Below are positions 14,499 to 21,345 of a stretch of 33,487 nt of DNA, piece by piece. The notes under the pieces are model-generated. The model ran no database searches. It was not told the origin of the DNA and saw only the letters and a list, made by a program, of their open reading frames with translations. The position numbers and the translations under genes are program-made. The first letter of the stretch is position 1. Every line of letters begins with the position of its first letter. Source of the DNA: an uncultured Bacilli bacterium (lineage in GTDB: Bacteria; Bacillota_I; Bacilli_A; RF39; UBA660); contig CANQPR010000002.1 of NCBI GenBank assembly GCA_947625715.1, forward strand, positions 1-33,487, read 5' to 3'.

Positions 14499-15413
14499 AT
14501 GAAAAAGTATTATTTAATGTATTTTTTTAATGGTAAAATGAATTTAATTTCCCATACTAAATATAATGATATTGTACAAATAGACAATATGACTTTTAAT
14601 AAAACGAAATCTGAATTCATTAATAGTTTGGGATATGCAAAAGATTTAAGTAACAATGATTTATTTATTGTTGAAGTAAAAAAAGATAGTAATAACGAAT
14701 ATATTATCAATTTTCATGATGTTTTATTTAAACAAAATCAAGAACGTTTAAACTTAACTATTCAAAAAAACATTTTAATTAAATTAAATGATACAGTTAA
14801 TAAAACAGTAACACCAATGGTTATTGATGATAGCTATTTAAATTTATTACTAACTAAATCTTTATCCGATGGTAAATTAAAAAAATATTTAATTAGTAAA
14901 GAATCTATCATGCCCTTTAAACTTAAAGAATATTTTAAAAAACTAGACAACTTTAATTACCTTTTTTATTATTATAAATTTAAAGAAAAACTTGGTAATT
15001 ATTCAGATTTTCGAAAGTTTATGACCTCTTATATTAAATATTATGATCATGATTTAACAAGAGCAAATGTTCCTAATTTTGATTTAAATGTTCCTTTTAA
15101 TGGCTATATCTTCGATTTAGATGATAATGAATATTATACTTCTTATGAGGCTTTTATGATAAACAATGACCATGAATATGAACAACAAAAACTAAAAGAA
15201 ATTACTTATTTAGATGAAATCAAAGCAAAGCCTTTTTATGATGCGAAAATAAATGAAGCCTATATAAGTGGGGGAGTAAAAGAAGTTTATCATCAATTTG
15301 ATACTGATTATATATATTCATTACCAGATGAAGATTTATTAAAATTAGGTATTTTAACTGACCATGAATATTTAAAACGAAATCCTATTTCAAGAAAAAA
15401 TAATAAACCCTAA
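14499..15413 (+). CDS. Unknown 304-aa cytosolic protein
   Basis: I do not recognise this protein. It has no signal peptide or transmembrane helix. It is rich in Lys, Asn, Tyr, Asp and Leu. The first 100 residues alternate short beta-like strands (KKYYLMYFFNGKMNLI, NDLFIVEVKK, YIINFHDVLF); the middle is helical and aromatic (FKEKLGNYSDFRKFMTSYIKYY). Near residues 199-205 lies NGYIFDLDDNEYYTSYEAF, which reads like a beta-hairpin of the type 'display of a residue with context'. It has its own promoter and an AAGGAATGA ribosome site. The ZIP transporter starts 32 bases downstream with a better RBS and could be co-transcribed. Confidence 0.7.
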   Translation: MKKYYLMYFFNGKMNLISHTKYNDIVQIDNMTFNKTKSEFINSLGYAKDLSNNDLFIVEVKKDSNNEYIINFHDVLFKQNQERLNLTIQKNILIKLNDTVNKTVTPMVIDDSYLNLLLTKSLSDGKLKKYLISKESIMPFKLKEYFKKLDNFNYLFYYYKFKEKLGNYSDFRKFMTSYIKYYDHDLTRANVPNFDLNVPFNGYIFDLDDNEYYTSYEAFMINNDHEYEQQKLKEITYLDEIKAKPFYDAKINEAYISGGVKEVYHQFDTDYIYSLPDEDLLKLGILTDHEYLKRNPISRKNNKP

Positions 15414-15445
15414 AAAATTTCATATATTTAAATAGGTGAGGGCTT

Positions 15446-16192
15446 TTGAGAATAATAATATCACTTTTAATCTCTTTAATTGCTGGTTTATCAACTGTTG
15501 TTGGCGCATGTATTATCTTATTTAAAATTCCAAATAAATATATTAATAAATTTATTGCTTTATCATTAGCTTTTTCTTTAACTATAATGATTGGTATATC
15601 AATTAGTGAACTTATACCAGAAGCAACTTTTGCCATATTAAGTGAATTTAAACTTGTTAAAGGTATTATTGTTTCTTTATTTTTCTTTATTATTGGTGTC
15701 ATATTAATTTTAAAAATTAACCAAAAAATCAATACTTCCTATGATGATTTATATCGCCTAGGAATATTATCAATGCTTGCTTTAATGCTTCATAATATGC
15801 CAGAGGGGATAGTAACATTCCTAAGTTCCTATCAAAATATAAATTTAGGTTTAAAATTAAGTCTTGCTATAATGTTTCATAATATTCCTGAGGGGATAAG
15901 TATCGCTATACCTATATATTACGCTACAAAAAGCAAAAAAAAGGCCTTTAAAATGACTTTTATATCTGGTTTAGCTGAACCAATCGGGGCTTTAATTGCA
16001 TATTTATTTTTAAGTAAATATATTACAGATTCTTTAATTGGATTTATTTTGTTATTAGTATCAGGAATTATGATAACATTATCAATTCATGATTTATTAC
16101 CTAAAGCTAAAAAATATCATGAAGACAAATATATATTAATTGGGATAATATCTGGAGTAGTATTGTTATTAATTAATTACTATCTTTTTTAA
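15446..16192 (+). CDS. ZIP family divalent metal transporter (ZupT-like)
   Basis: A 248-residue, eight-helix ZIP transporter. The two metal-binding helices carry the family motifs LHNMPEGI and FHNIPEGISIAIP, whose His, Asn and Glu residues bind zinc or iron. GISISELIPEA and SGLAEPIGALIAY are also typical. ZIP proteins of this ZupT type import Zn, Fe or Mn. The start is a TTG at 15446, supported by AGGTGAGG four bases upstream; no nearby ATG is in frame. This is the last + strand gene before the dif-like site, and no clean terminator separates them. Confidence 0.9.
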   Translation: MRIIISLLISLIAGLSTVVGACIILFKIPNKYINKFIALSLAFSLTIMIGISISELIPEATFAILSEFKLVKGIIVSLFFFIIGVILILKINQKINTSYDDLYRLGILSMLALMLHNMPEGIVTFLSSYQNINLGLKLSLAIMFHNIPEGISIAIPIYYATKSKKKAFKMTFISGLAEPIGALIAYLFLSKYITDSLIGFILLLVSGIMITLSIHDLLPKAKKYHEDKYILIGIISGVVLLLINYYLF

Positions 16193-16207
16193 TAAAATAT
16201 AAATGCT

Positions 16208-16235
16208 AGTTTACATAATATCTATTATGTTATTT
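16208..16235 (-). other. dif: dif-like chromosome dimer resolution site
   Basis: On the - strand the 28 bp read AAATAACATAA (XerC-side arm), TAGATA (centre), TTATGTAAACT (XerD-side arm). The right arm equals that of B. subtilis dif as I know it. The 11-6-11 layout, the arm-inner CATAA/TTATG symmetry and the centre ending in ATA also match E. coli dif. It lies exactly where gene orientation flips from + to - and 2 kb from a Xer recombinase gene. Confidence 0.85.
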
Positions 16236-16385
16236 TTATGTATAACGATATTTATAAGCATTTATTACATATTATATCCTATATATTAAATATAAATTAT
16301 TTAAATTAAAATAATACAAATATATTAATCACTATCTAATTATTCATTAACTAAAACTTATTAAATTACAAATATTTATATATTG

Positions 16386-16575
16386 TAATTTGCATTGAAA
16401 TTATTTTTTATAGATAATTATCCATATGAATTTAAATTTTCAAACATCTGTAATTTGCATCGATTAAATATTTCATGACCAATATATCATTTTATATTAA
16501 ATTTAAAAACTCTAATTTGCATCGAATTCATAATTAACGGATAATTACCCATGTTAATCAAATTCATTAAAGTAG
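16386..16575. repeat. Three degenerate direct repeats of 62-65 bp (TAATTTGCATYGA)
   Basis: TAATTTGCAT occurs at 16386, 16451 and 16513 in the same orientation, each followed by YGA. Units 1 and 3 also share a later GATAATTAYCCAT block about 29-32 bases in. Unit 2 is more diverged in its second half. Spacing of 65 and 62 bp is about six helical turns, which would place a bound protein on one face of the DNA. Function unknown; binding sites for the adjacent HTH protein are a plausible use. Confidence 0.75.
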
Positions 16576-16589
16576 GGGTGTATTTTAAA

Positions 16590-16618
16590 AATAAACAAAA
16601 ATAGGGGAGATACCCCTA
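16590..16618 (-). terminator. Rho-independent terminator of the HTH gene
   Basis: On the - strand TAGGGG, a 5-base loop and CCCCTA form a GC-rich hairpin directly after the stop codon, followed by TTTTGTTTATT. Confidence 0.8.
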
Positions 16619-17392
16619 CTACACTTTTCTTGATTCAATTTCTGCTATTTTTTCAATTAATTCACTAGCATTTTCAGTTGTTATTTGGTCATAACCTAAT
16701 TCTTTTAAAGCTTGAATTTTTAAAGTATTAAGTTGTTGTGTCCTACTTAATTTATCTTCACTTTTTTGAGCTATTTCTTGTTCCCAACGACGATGCGATT
16801 CAACTAAACGACTACGTGAAGCTCCACCATTGTTATATAAATTCAAAGCAGAATATAATATACCTTCAAAAATAAATTGTTTATCTTCATTAAATTTATA
16901 CTCAGTTGGCTTTGTAAAACCAGTGGTTTTTGACATATAACCAAAAATATATTTTATCTCAGGAACATTGTCCATTGATTGTAACATATGATATAAATAC
17001 ACAAAAGCATTATAATTTTCATCGGCTTTTTTTTCATTTTCTAATTTTTCTTTTACAAGCAAAACAATATCATTTAATAATGTTTGAGCTTCTTTACTTA
17101 AATTTTTCAAATCTAAATAATTTTCCATTAAGCCAGGTTTTAAATTTTGATTTAAACGATTTTCTACATTCATTAAATAATCTGTAGTAACAGTTATGCT
17201 ATTAATAGTTTTTTCATCACCATCATTAATATCCAAAAGTTTTAATAATAATATTTTCTTTTCTTTTGGCCACTTATTAATATCATCTAATTCTAAGTAA
17301 TTGTATACCATTTGGCGGGATACTCCTAAATATTTAGCAAGACGCACTTTAGAAATACCTAATTCTTGTAATAATTCATTTAATCTTTTCAT
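16619..17392 (-). CDS. HTH (Xre/Cro-like) DNA-binding protein, unknown, beside dif
   Basis: The N-terminus is a helix-turn-helix: LGISKVRLAKYLGVSRQMVYNYLE (residues 11-34). WPKEKKILLLKLLDI follows. The rest (about 60-257) is predicted helical with no family I recognise. It includes a coiled-coil-prone stretch (LLNDIVLLVKEKLENEKKADENY) and a central aromatic segment (IFGYMSKTTGFTKP). A Gln/Glu-rich C-terminus ends in an AELIEKIAEIESRK-like helix. The size is much larger than simple Cro-type repressors, so a second ligand-, protein- or DNA-binding domain is likely. It is a single-gene unit with its own promoter, inverted-repeat operator and terminator. It lies beside the dif-like site and the three direct repeats. 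Autoregulation and binding to these repeats are inferences. Confidence 0.75.
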   Translation of the reverse strand: MKRLNELLQELGISKVRLAKYLGVSRQMVYNYLELDDINKWPKEKKILLLKLLDINDGDEKTINSITVTTDYLMNVENRLNQNLKPGLMENYLDLKNLSKEAQTLLNDIVLLVKEKLENEKKADENYNAFVYLYHMLQSMDNVPEIKYIFGYMSKTTGFTKPTEYKFNEDKQFIFEGILYSALNLYNNGGASRSRLVESHRRWEQEIAQKSEDKLSRTQQLNTLKIQALKELGYDQITTENASELIEKIAEIESRKV

Positions 17393-17424
17393 TTATACTC
17401 CTACTCTCTAATATTTACAAGTAT

Positions 17425-17466
17425 ATTATAATTCACTTAACACTTTAACGTCAAGTAAAATGTTAA
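17425..17466 (-). promoter_or_regulatory. Promoter and probable operator of the HTH gene
   Basis: On the - strand TTGACG (17454-17449), 18 bp, TATAAT (17430-17425). The -35 sits in the middle of an imperfect inverted repeat, TTAACACTTT (17437-17446) and AAAATGTTAA (17457-17466), 9 of 10 paired. This is the layout of a repressor operator. Confidence 0.65.
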
Positions 17467-17471
17467 AAGAA

Positions 17472-18581
17472 TTATAAATACCATAGTTTTTTATTATCTT
17501 TATAGATTTCTTTAATTACCCCACTACCAAGACATTCTTCGCCTAAATAAAAGACACAAAACTGGCCTGGTGTTACGGCTTTAACCCCATTTTTATATTT
17601 TACTAATATTTCTTTATTATCTAAGTATTCCAGCTCTACTGGTACATCTTTGCTTCGATATCGAAATTTTGCTGTACAAAAAGTGGGATGAACAGAACTA
17701 ATAAAATTAACATTTTCTAAAAGGCAAGAAGTACTTATTAAATAACTTTCATCATCTTCAAAAGCTACATATAAAATGTTTTTTAAAACGTTTTTCCCAC
17801 AGACATAATGTCTTTTTTGATATCCACTAATACCAACATTTTTTCTTTGCCCTATTGTATAATTCATAAGGCCCATGTGTTTACCTATTACTTCTTTGGT
17901 TGCTACATTAACTATATCCCCTTCTTTAGGCTGTAAATAATTTTTCAAAAATTGTTGGAAATTTCTTTCCCCAATAAAACAAATGCCTGTAGAATCTTTT
18001 TTATTTGCAACATTCAAATTCAAATCAAGAGCTATTTTTCTTACTTCTTCTTTCGTTAAATTACCTACTGGAAATAAAACATCTTTTAACTGCTCATTAC
18101 TTAATTGCGCTAAAAAATAGGTTTGGTCTTTATTAGTATCTACACCTCTTAATAATTTATTTTTTTCAATTCTTGCATAGTGTCCTGTTGCCATGTATTT
18201 AGCGCCCAATTTTAAAGCTTCTTTTTTAAAGACATCAAATTTAATATATTTATTGCATAATAAATCCGGATTAGGTGTTCTCCCCTTTTTTAATTCTTCC
18301 AAAAAATAAGTAAAAACATTATCCCAATACTCTTTTACAAAATCAACTCTGTGTAAGGGAATATCTAATATTTCACATGTTTTTTTGGCATCATTATAAT
18401 CTTGTTCTTGAGGACATATTTCTTCATTTAAAGTTGGATTACCTAAGGTATCATTGTTTACCATCGCATCCCAGTTGCGCATAAATAATCCTTCTACAAT
18501 ATAACCTTGGCGTTTTAACAAATAAGCACTTACAGCCGAGTCAACTCCCCCACTCATTCCGACAATAACCTTTTCTTGCAT
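17472..18581 (-). CDS. mnmA: tRNA-specific 2-thiouridylase MnmA
   Basis: MnmA puts sulphur on U34 of tRNA-Lys, -Glu and -Gln. The 369-residue protein has the PP-loop SGGVDS (10-15), LFMRNWD, the catalytic cysteine in TPNPDLLCN (C109) and the second in STGICFIGERNF (C201). It also shows MATGHYAR and GQRKNVGISG. It is a full-length bacterial enzyme. ATG follows GGTGGTAATAA. A TATAAT -10 is at 18612-18607 on the - strand without a good -35. It ends six bases from the HTH-gene operator repeat, so that promoter abuts the mnmA stop. Confidence 0.97.
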   Translation of the reverse strand: MQEKVIVGMSGGVDSAVSAYLLKRQGYIVEGLFMRNWDAMVNNDTLGNPTLNEEICPQEQDYNDAKKTCEILDIPLHRVDFVKEYWDNVFTYFLEELKKGRTPNPDLLCNKYIKFDVFKKEALKLGAKYMATGHYARIEKNKLLRGVDTNKDQTYFLAQLSNEQLKDVLFPVGNLTKEEVRKIALDLNLNVANKKDSTGICFIGERNFQQFLKNYLQPKEGDIVNVATKEVIGKHMGLMNYTIGQRKNVGISGYQKRHYVCGKNVLKNILYVAFEDDESYLISTSCLLENVNFISSVHPTFCTAKFRYRSKDVPVELEYLDNKEILVKYKNGVKAVTPGQFCVFYLGEECLGSGVIKEIYKDNKKLWYL

Positions 18582-18622
18582 TTATTACCACCATCCAATT
18601 TAGTATATTATAACAAAATCTT

Positions 18623-19198
18623 TTAAAGAAGAAAATGGAAAACCTTTAAAATATAACCGCCAAAAAAATAAATAAACACTTCATAAATTAATAATATTAT
18701 AATAAATACTCCACAAGTTTTTAAAACCCTTAAAATTTGCTTATCATTTTCTTTTTTATAAAAAATTCTTCCGCCAATTTGTCTAAATAAATATAAGCAT
18801 TTTTTAAAAATAATTAAAACAATGAAAATAAAAGGAACATGCAATAAAATTATATATAAAATAGAAAAGAAAAAACCACTTAGGGAAAACACCCTAAAAA
18901 AAGCCCCACTTATAAAACCTATAATAAATAATTCAATAAAAATGACAATTAAAAACAATGCTAAACCTAAGATTAAAAATGTTGAAAATATCAAAAAGAA
19001 AAGAATAAATAAATGAAAAATAATATAGATAAAGGGAAAAGAACTAATATTACTACTATAATAAATTAAATTACTTTGCAATAAATTACTATTTTTAATT
19101 CCCATATAAAATCCCATTCCAAGAGCTATTAATGAAAACACAGCTATAAATAATGACAAATATTTTTGCTTTTTATAATATTGAATTAATTTATTCAT
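18623..19198 (-). CDS. spoIIM: SpoIIM-like membrane protein
   Basis: In B. subtilis SpoIIM forms the DMP complex with SpoIID and SpoIIP, which remodels peptidoglycan during engulfment. This 191-residue protein has about five hydrophobic helices. The most telling segment is IELFIIGFISGAFFRVFSLS followed by GFFFSILYIILLHVPFIF and a KKCLYLFRQI loop. It aligns in pattern with Bacillus GIVVGFTVGFLVNQMGWSGFFLSF and its KMIRQL loop. The usual length is about 210 residues. AGGAGAT lies ten bases before ATG. A CATATTTT sequence upstream resembles a sigma-E -10, but I see no convincing -35. It is read divergently from the small DUF4044-like gene. Confidence 0.7.
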   Translation of the reverse strand: MNKLIQYYKKQKYLSLFIAVFSLIALGMGFYMGIKNSNLLQSNLIYYSSNISSFPFIYIIFHLFILFFLIFSTFLILGLALFLIVIFIELFIIGFISGAFFRVFSLSGFFFSILYIILLHVPFIFIVLIIFKKCLYLFRQIGGRIFYKKENDKQILRVLKTCGVFIIILLIYEVFIYFFGGYILKVFHFLL

Positions 19199-19274
19199 AA
19201 ATAGTAATCTCCTATAAAACTATATTTACTTTTATTTTAAAATATGATAAATTTATGTAACGAAAGGAGCAATA

Positions 19275-19370
19275 ATGAAGAAGAAAACAAGACAAATTGT
19301 TACCTGGATAACATTATTTATTATGGTAGGTGGTATTGTTCTTAGTATTGTTGCCTATACTTTGCAATAA
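19275..19370 (+). CDS. 31-aa single-helix membrane protein (DUF4044-like)
   Basis: A short gene with AAAGGAG six bases before ATG and a strong terminator eight bases after its TAA. The product MKKKTRQIVTWITLFIMVGG and 11 further residues has a basic start and one transmembrane helix (about residues 8-28). It resembles DUF4044 proteins, tiny membrane peptides widespread in Bacillota with unknown function. RBS, start, stop and terminator together make it a convincing gene despite its length. Confidence 0.7.
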   Translation: MKKKTRQIVTWITLFIMVGGIVLSIVAYTLQ

Positions 19371-19377
19371 CCAATTA

Positions 19378-19408
19378 CTGGAAACCACTAATTTCCAGCT
19401 TTTTTTTT
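19378..19408 (+). terminator. Rho-independent terminator after the 31-aa gene
   Basis: CTGGAAA (19378-19384) pairs with TTTCCAG (19392-19398) around a 7-base loop, followed by C and nine T residues. It separates the small gene from spoIVB. Confidence 0.92.
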
Positions 19409-19447
19409 GGCTAAAAACCCATAATAATTATAGGTAAGGTGATTTAA

Positions 19448-20431
19448 ATGAAAAAAGTATTAATTAGTTTTTTATTATGTTTTTTTCCTTTAAATGTCTA
19501 TGCCTATGCCAGTAAAGTTGTACTAGGAGGCGAAAATATAGGCATTAATATTACAACTAAAGGAATTTTAATTGTTGGTTTTTATCAAGTAAATGGTAAA
19601 TTACAAAAAGGTAATCCCGAATTACAAATTGGTGATGAAATATTAAAAGTAGCTAATGAAGAAGTTGATAGTATTGATAAATTAACCACGCAAATTGAAA
19701 ACAATATTGTAAATGATGCTGTAGTACTAACGGTTAAAAGAGATAACAGCCTTATTGATGTTACATTGCATTTAAATAAAATTGATGGAATTTATAAAAC
19801 TGGTCTTTATGTCAAAGATAACATATTAGGAATTGGAACCCTTACATATATTGATCCTTCAACAAAAATATATGGAGCTTTAGGGCATGAAATAATTGAA
19901 AGTAAAACTAAAAAGATGGTTGAAGTTAAAACCGGTAATATATTTGAAAGTACTGTAACTTCCATAAAAAAAAGTATTGATGGTGTGGCTGGTGAAAAAA
20001 ATGCTACCTTCAAATATGATAATATTTATGGTAACATTTTAGATAATACGCAAAACGGTATCTTTGGTTTTTGGCAAGAACAATTAAATAATAATGATTT
20101 AATAGAAGTTGCTGATAATAATGAAATTAAACTTGGTAAAGCAACTATGTATACTGTAACCAAAGAAAATAAAAAAGAAGCATATGATATAAATATTACT
20201 TCCATTCAAGATTATAATTCCACTAAAAATATGACTTTTGAAATAACTGATGAAGAATTAATTGCTAAATCAGGAGGAATAGTTCAAGGCATGAGTGGTT
20301 CCCCTATTGTTCAAAACAATAAAATCATTGGTGCGGTTACTCATGTCATAGTCGATAAACCTATCAACGGTTATGCGATATTTATTAAAACTATGTTAGA
20401 AAAAGGCGATGAAATTTCTAAGATTAATTAG
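19448..20431 (+). CDS. spoIVB: SpoIVB-type signalling serine protease (S55) with PDZ domain
   Basis: SpoIVB is secreted from the forespore and cuts SpoIVFA, releasing SpoIVFB to activate sigma-K. This 327-residue protein has a signal/anchor helix (1-20), a PDZ domain (about 27-108; LQIGDEILKVANEEV) and the S55 peptidase domain. The catalytic residues are visible: H147 (YGALGHEI), D268 (EITDEEL) and S283 (VQGMSGSPIV). GLYVKDNILGIGTLTYIDP, TVTSI and GAVTHV also match Bacillus SpoIVB. It is about 100 residues shorter than in Bacillus, mostly at the N-terminus. TAAGGTGAT precedes ATG. Both targets, SpoIVFA and SpoIVFB, are encoded 15 kb away in this window. Its stop overlaps the convergent CDF gene by 8 bp. 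Confidence 0.93.
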   Translation: MKKVLISFLLCFFPLNVYAYASKVVLGGENIGINITTKGILIVGFYQVNGKLQKGNPELQIGDEILKVANEEVDSIDKLTTQIENNIVNDAVVLTVKRDNSLIDVTLHLNKIDGIYKTGLYVKDNILGIGTLTYIDPSTKIYGALGHEIIESKTKKMVEVKTGNIFESTVTSIKKSIDGVAGEKNATFKYDNIYGNILDNTQNGIFGFWQEQLNNNDLIEVADNNEIKLGKATMYTVTKENKKEAYDINITSIQDYNSTKNMTFEITDEELIAKSGGIVQGMSGSPIVQNNKIIGAVTHVIVDKPINGYAIFIKTMLEKGDEISKIN

Positions 20432-21311
20432 AATTATCAGGGCCTTTTTTAATTTTTATCGGATTAACATGAATAACAGCTAAGGAAATAGAAGGTATTT
20501 TCATCAATTCTTTTTCAATTTTATTAGCTATCTCATGACTTTCAAAAGTTGACATTTCCCCATCAACGAAAATTGTAAAATTAACTTGATATTGATATCC
20601 TACAGCTGTTGAATTAAAATGATTAACTTTCTTTACCTCGGGATACTTATCGATTATTTTATATACTTGTTTTTCGCTTTCCTTATCAATGGCTCTATCC
20701 ATTAAAACTCTATAAGCTTCAACAAAAATATTTATGCCCGATAAACAAATCCAAAAAGTAATAATTATACTAACCAAAGAATCAACAAAATATATTTGAT
20801 ATTTAGCCATAATAACGGCAATAAAAGTTCCAATTGACAATAAAAAGTCATTGCGATGATCAATTGAATTAGCTAATATTAGTAAATTATTGGTTTTCTT
20901 AGCAACTTTATTTGTATAAATAAATAATAATAATTTAATTAAAATTGTTATGCCACTTACTATGACAAGAAAAATTGAATAATTATAGCTACTGCCATTA
21001 AAAATAACTTTAATTGTCGATATAAATAATTTCATTGCTAAATATATCATTGAAATAGCGATAAAAATAGAAAAAATATACTCTGCTTTACCATACCCCA
21101 TATTATGAAAGTCATCTCGAGGCTTAGAAGCTATCTTATTACCAAAATATGTTAAACATGAAGATAATATATCCCCTGCACTATTCATAGCATCAGCTAT
21201 CATAGCATGCGAATTACTAAATAGTCCCACAATACTTTTAATTATTAAGAGAAAAAGATTGCCAAACAAGCCACTTAAACTAACACGCTTGGCAATTTTA
21301 TATCTATCCAT
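20424..21311 (-). CDS. Cation diffusion facilitator family metal exporter
   Basis: A 295-residue CDF transporter with about six helices and a soluble C-terminal domain. Metal-site motifs are HAMIADAMNSAGDILSS in helix 2 and SIDHRNDFLLSIGTF in helix 5, with HNMGYGKAEYI between. The cytosolic domain holds VKKVNHFNSTAVGYQYQVNFTI and ends near SLAVIHVNPI. These proteins export Zn, Fe, Mn or Cd with proton exchange; the helix-2 motif HxxxD suggests Zn- or Mn-type use but cannot fix it. ATG at 21311, with AGGAGTG upstream, was chosen over a frame that extends into proS. It follows proS by 34 bases and may be co-transcribed. Confidence 0.93.
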   Translation of the reverse strand: MDRYKIAKRVSLSGLFGNLFLLIIKSIVGLFSNSHAMIADAMNSAGDILSSCLTYFGNKIASKPRDDFHNMGYGKAEYIFSIFIAISMIYLAMKLFISTIKVIFNGSSYNYSIFLVIVSGITILIKLLLFIYTNKVAKKTNNLLILANSIDHRNDFLLSIGTFIAVIMAKYQIYFVDSLVSIIITFWICLSGINIFVEAYRVLMDRAIDKESEKQVYKIIDKYPEVKKVNHFNSTAVGYQYQVNFTIFVDGEMSTFESHEIANKIEKELMKIPSISLAVIHVNPIKIKKGPDNSN

Positions 21312-21345
21312 TATTTTCACTCCTACTCTTACTTTATGTAAAAGA

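Larger units (their letters stand above)
16193..16618. other. 426-bp AT-rich gene-free region at the strand switch
   Basis: No credible coding sequence is present. In order it holds: an inverted repeat ATAAATGCT (16199-16207) / AGCATTTAT (16257-16265) bracketing the dif-like site; a 9-bp inverted repeat AAATTACAA/TTGTAATTT near 16361-16391; three degenerate direct repeats from 16386; and an inverted repeat AGTAGGGGT (16572-16580) / ACCCCTACT (16612-16620) that includes the HTH-gene terminator. Genes on either side point towards it. Confidence 0.8.

Noticed and set aside
16386..16575. CRISPR array
   Set aside because: Only three degenerate repeats with a short conserved core, AT-rich spacers related to each other, and no cas genes.
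16386..16575. Plasmid or chromosome replication origin with iterons
   Set aside because: No replication initiator or DnaA-box cluster is seen, and gene strands converge on the region, which fits a terminus rather than an origin.
19420..19426. CATAATA before spoIVB as a sigma-G -10
   Set aside because: The -10 fits, but 17-18 bp upstream lies the terminator stem and no gHATR-like -35, so the match is probably chance.
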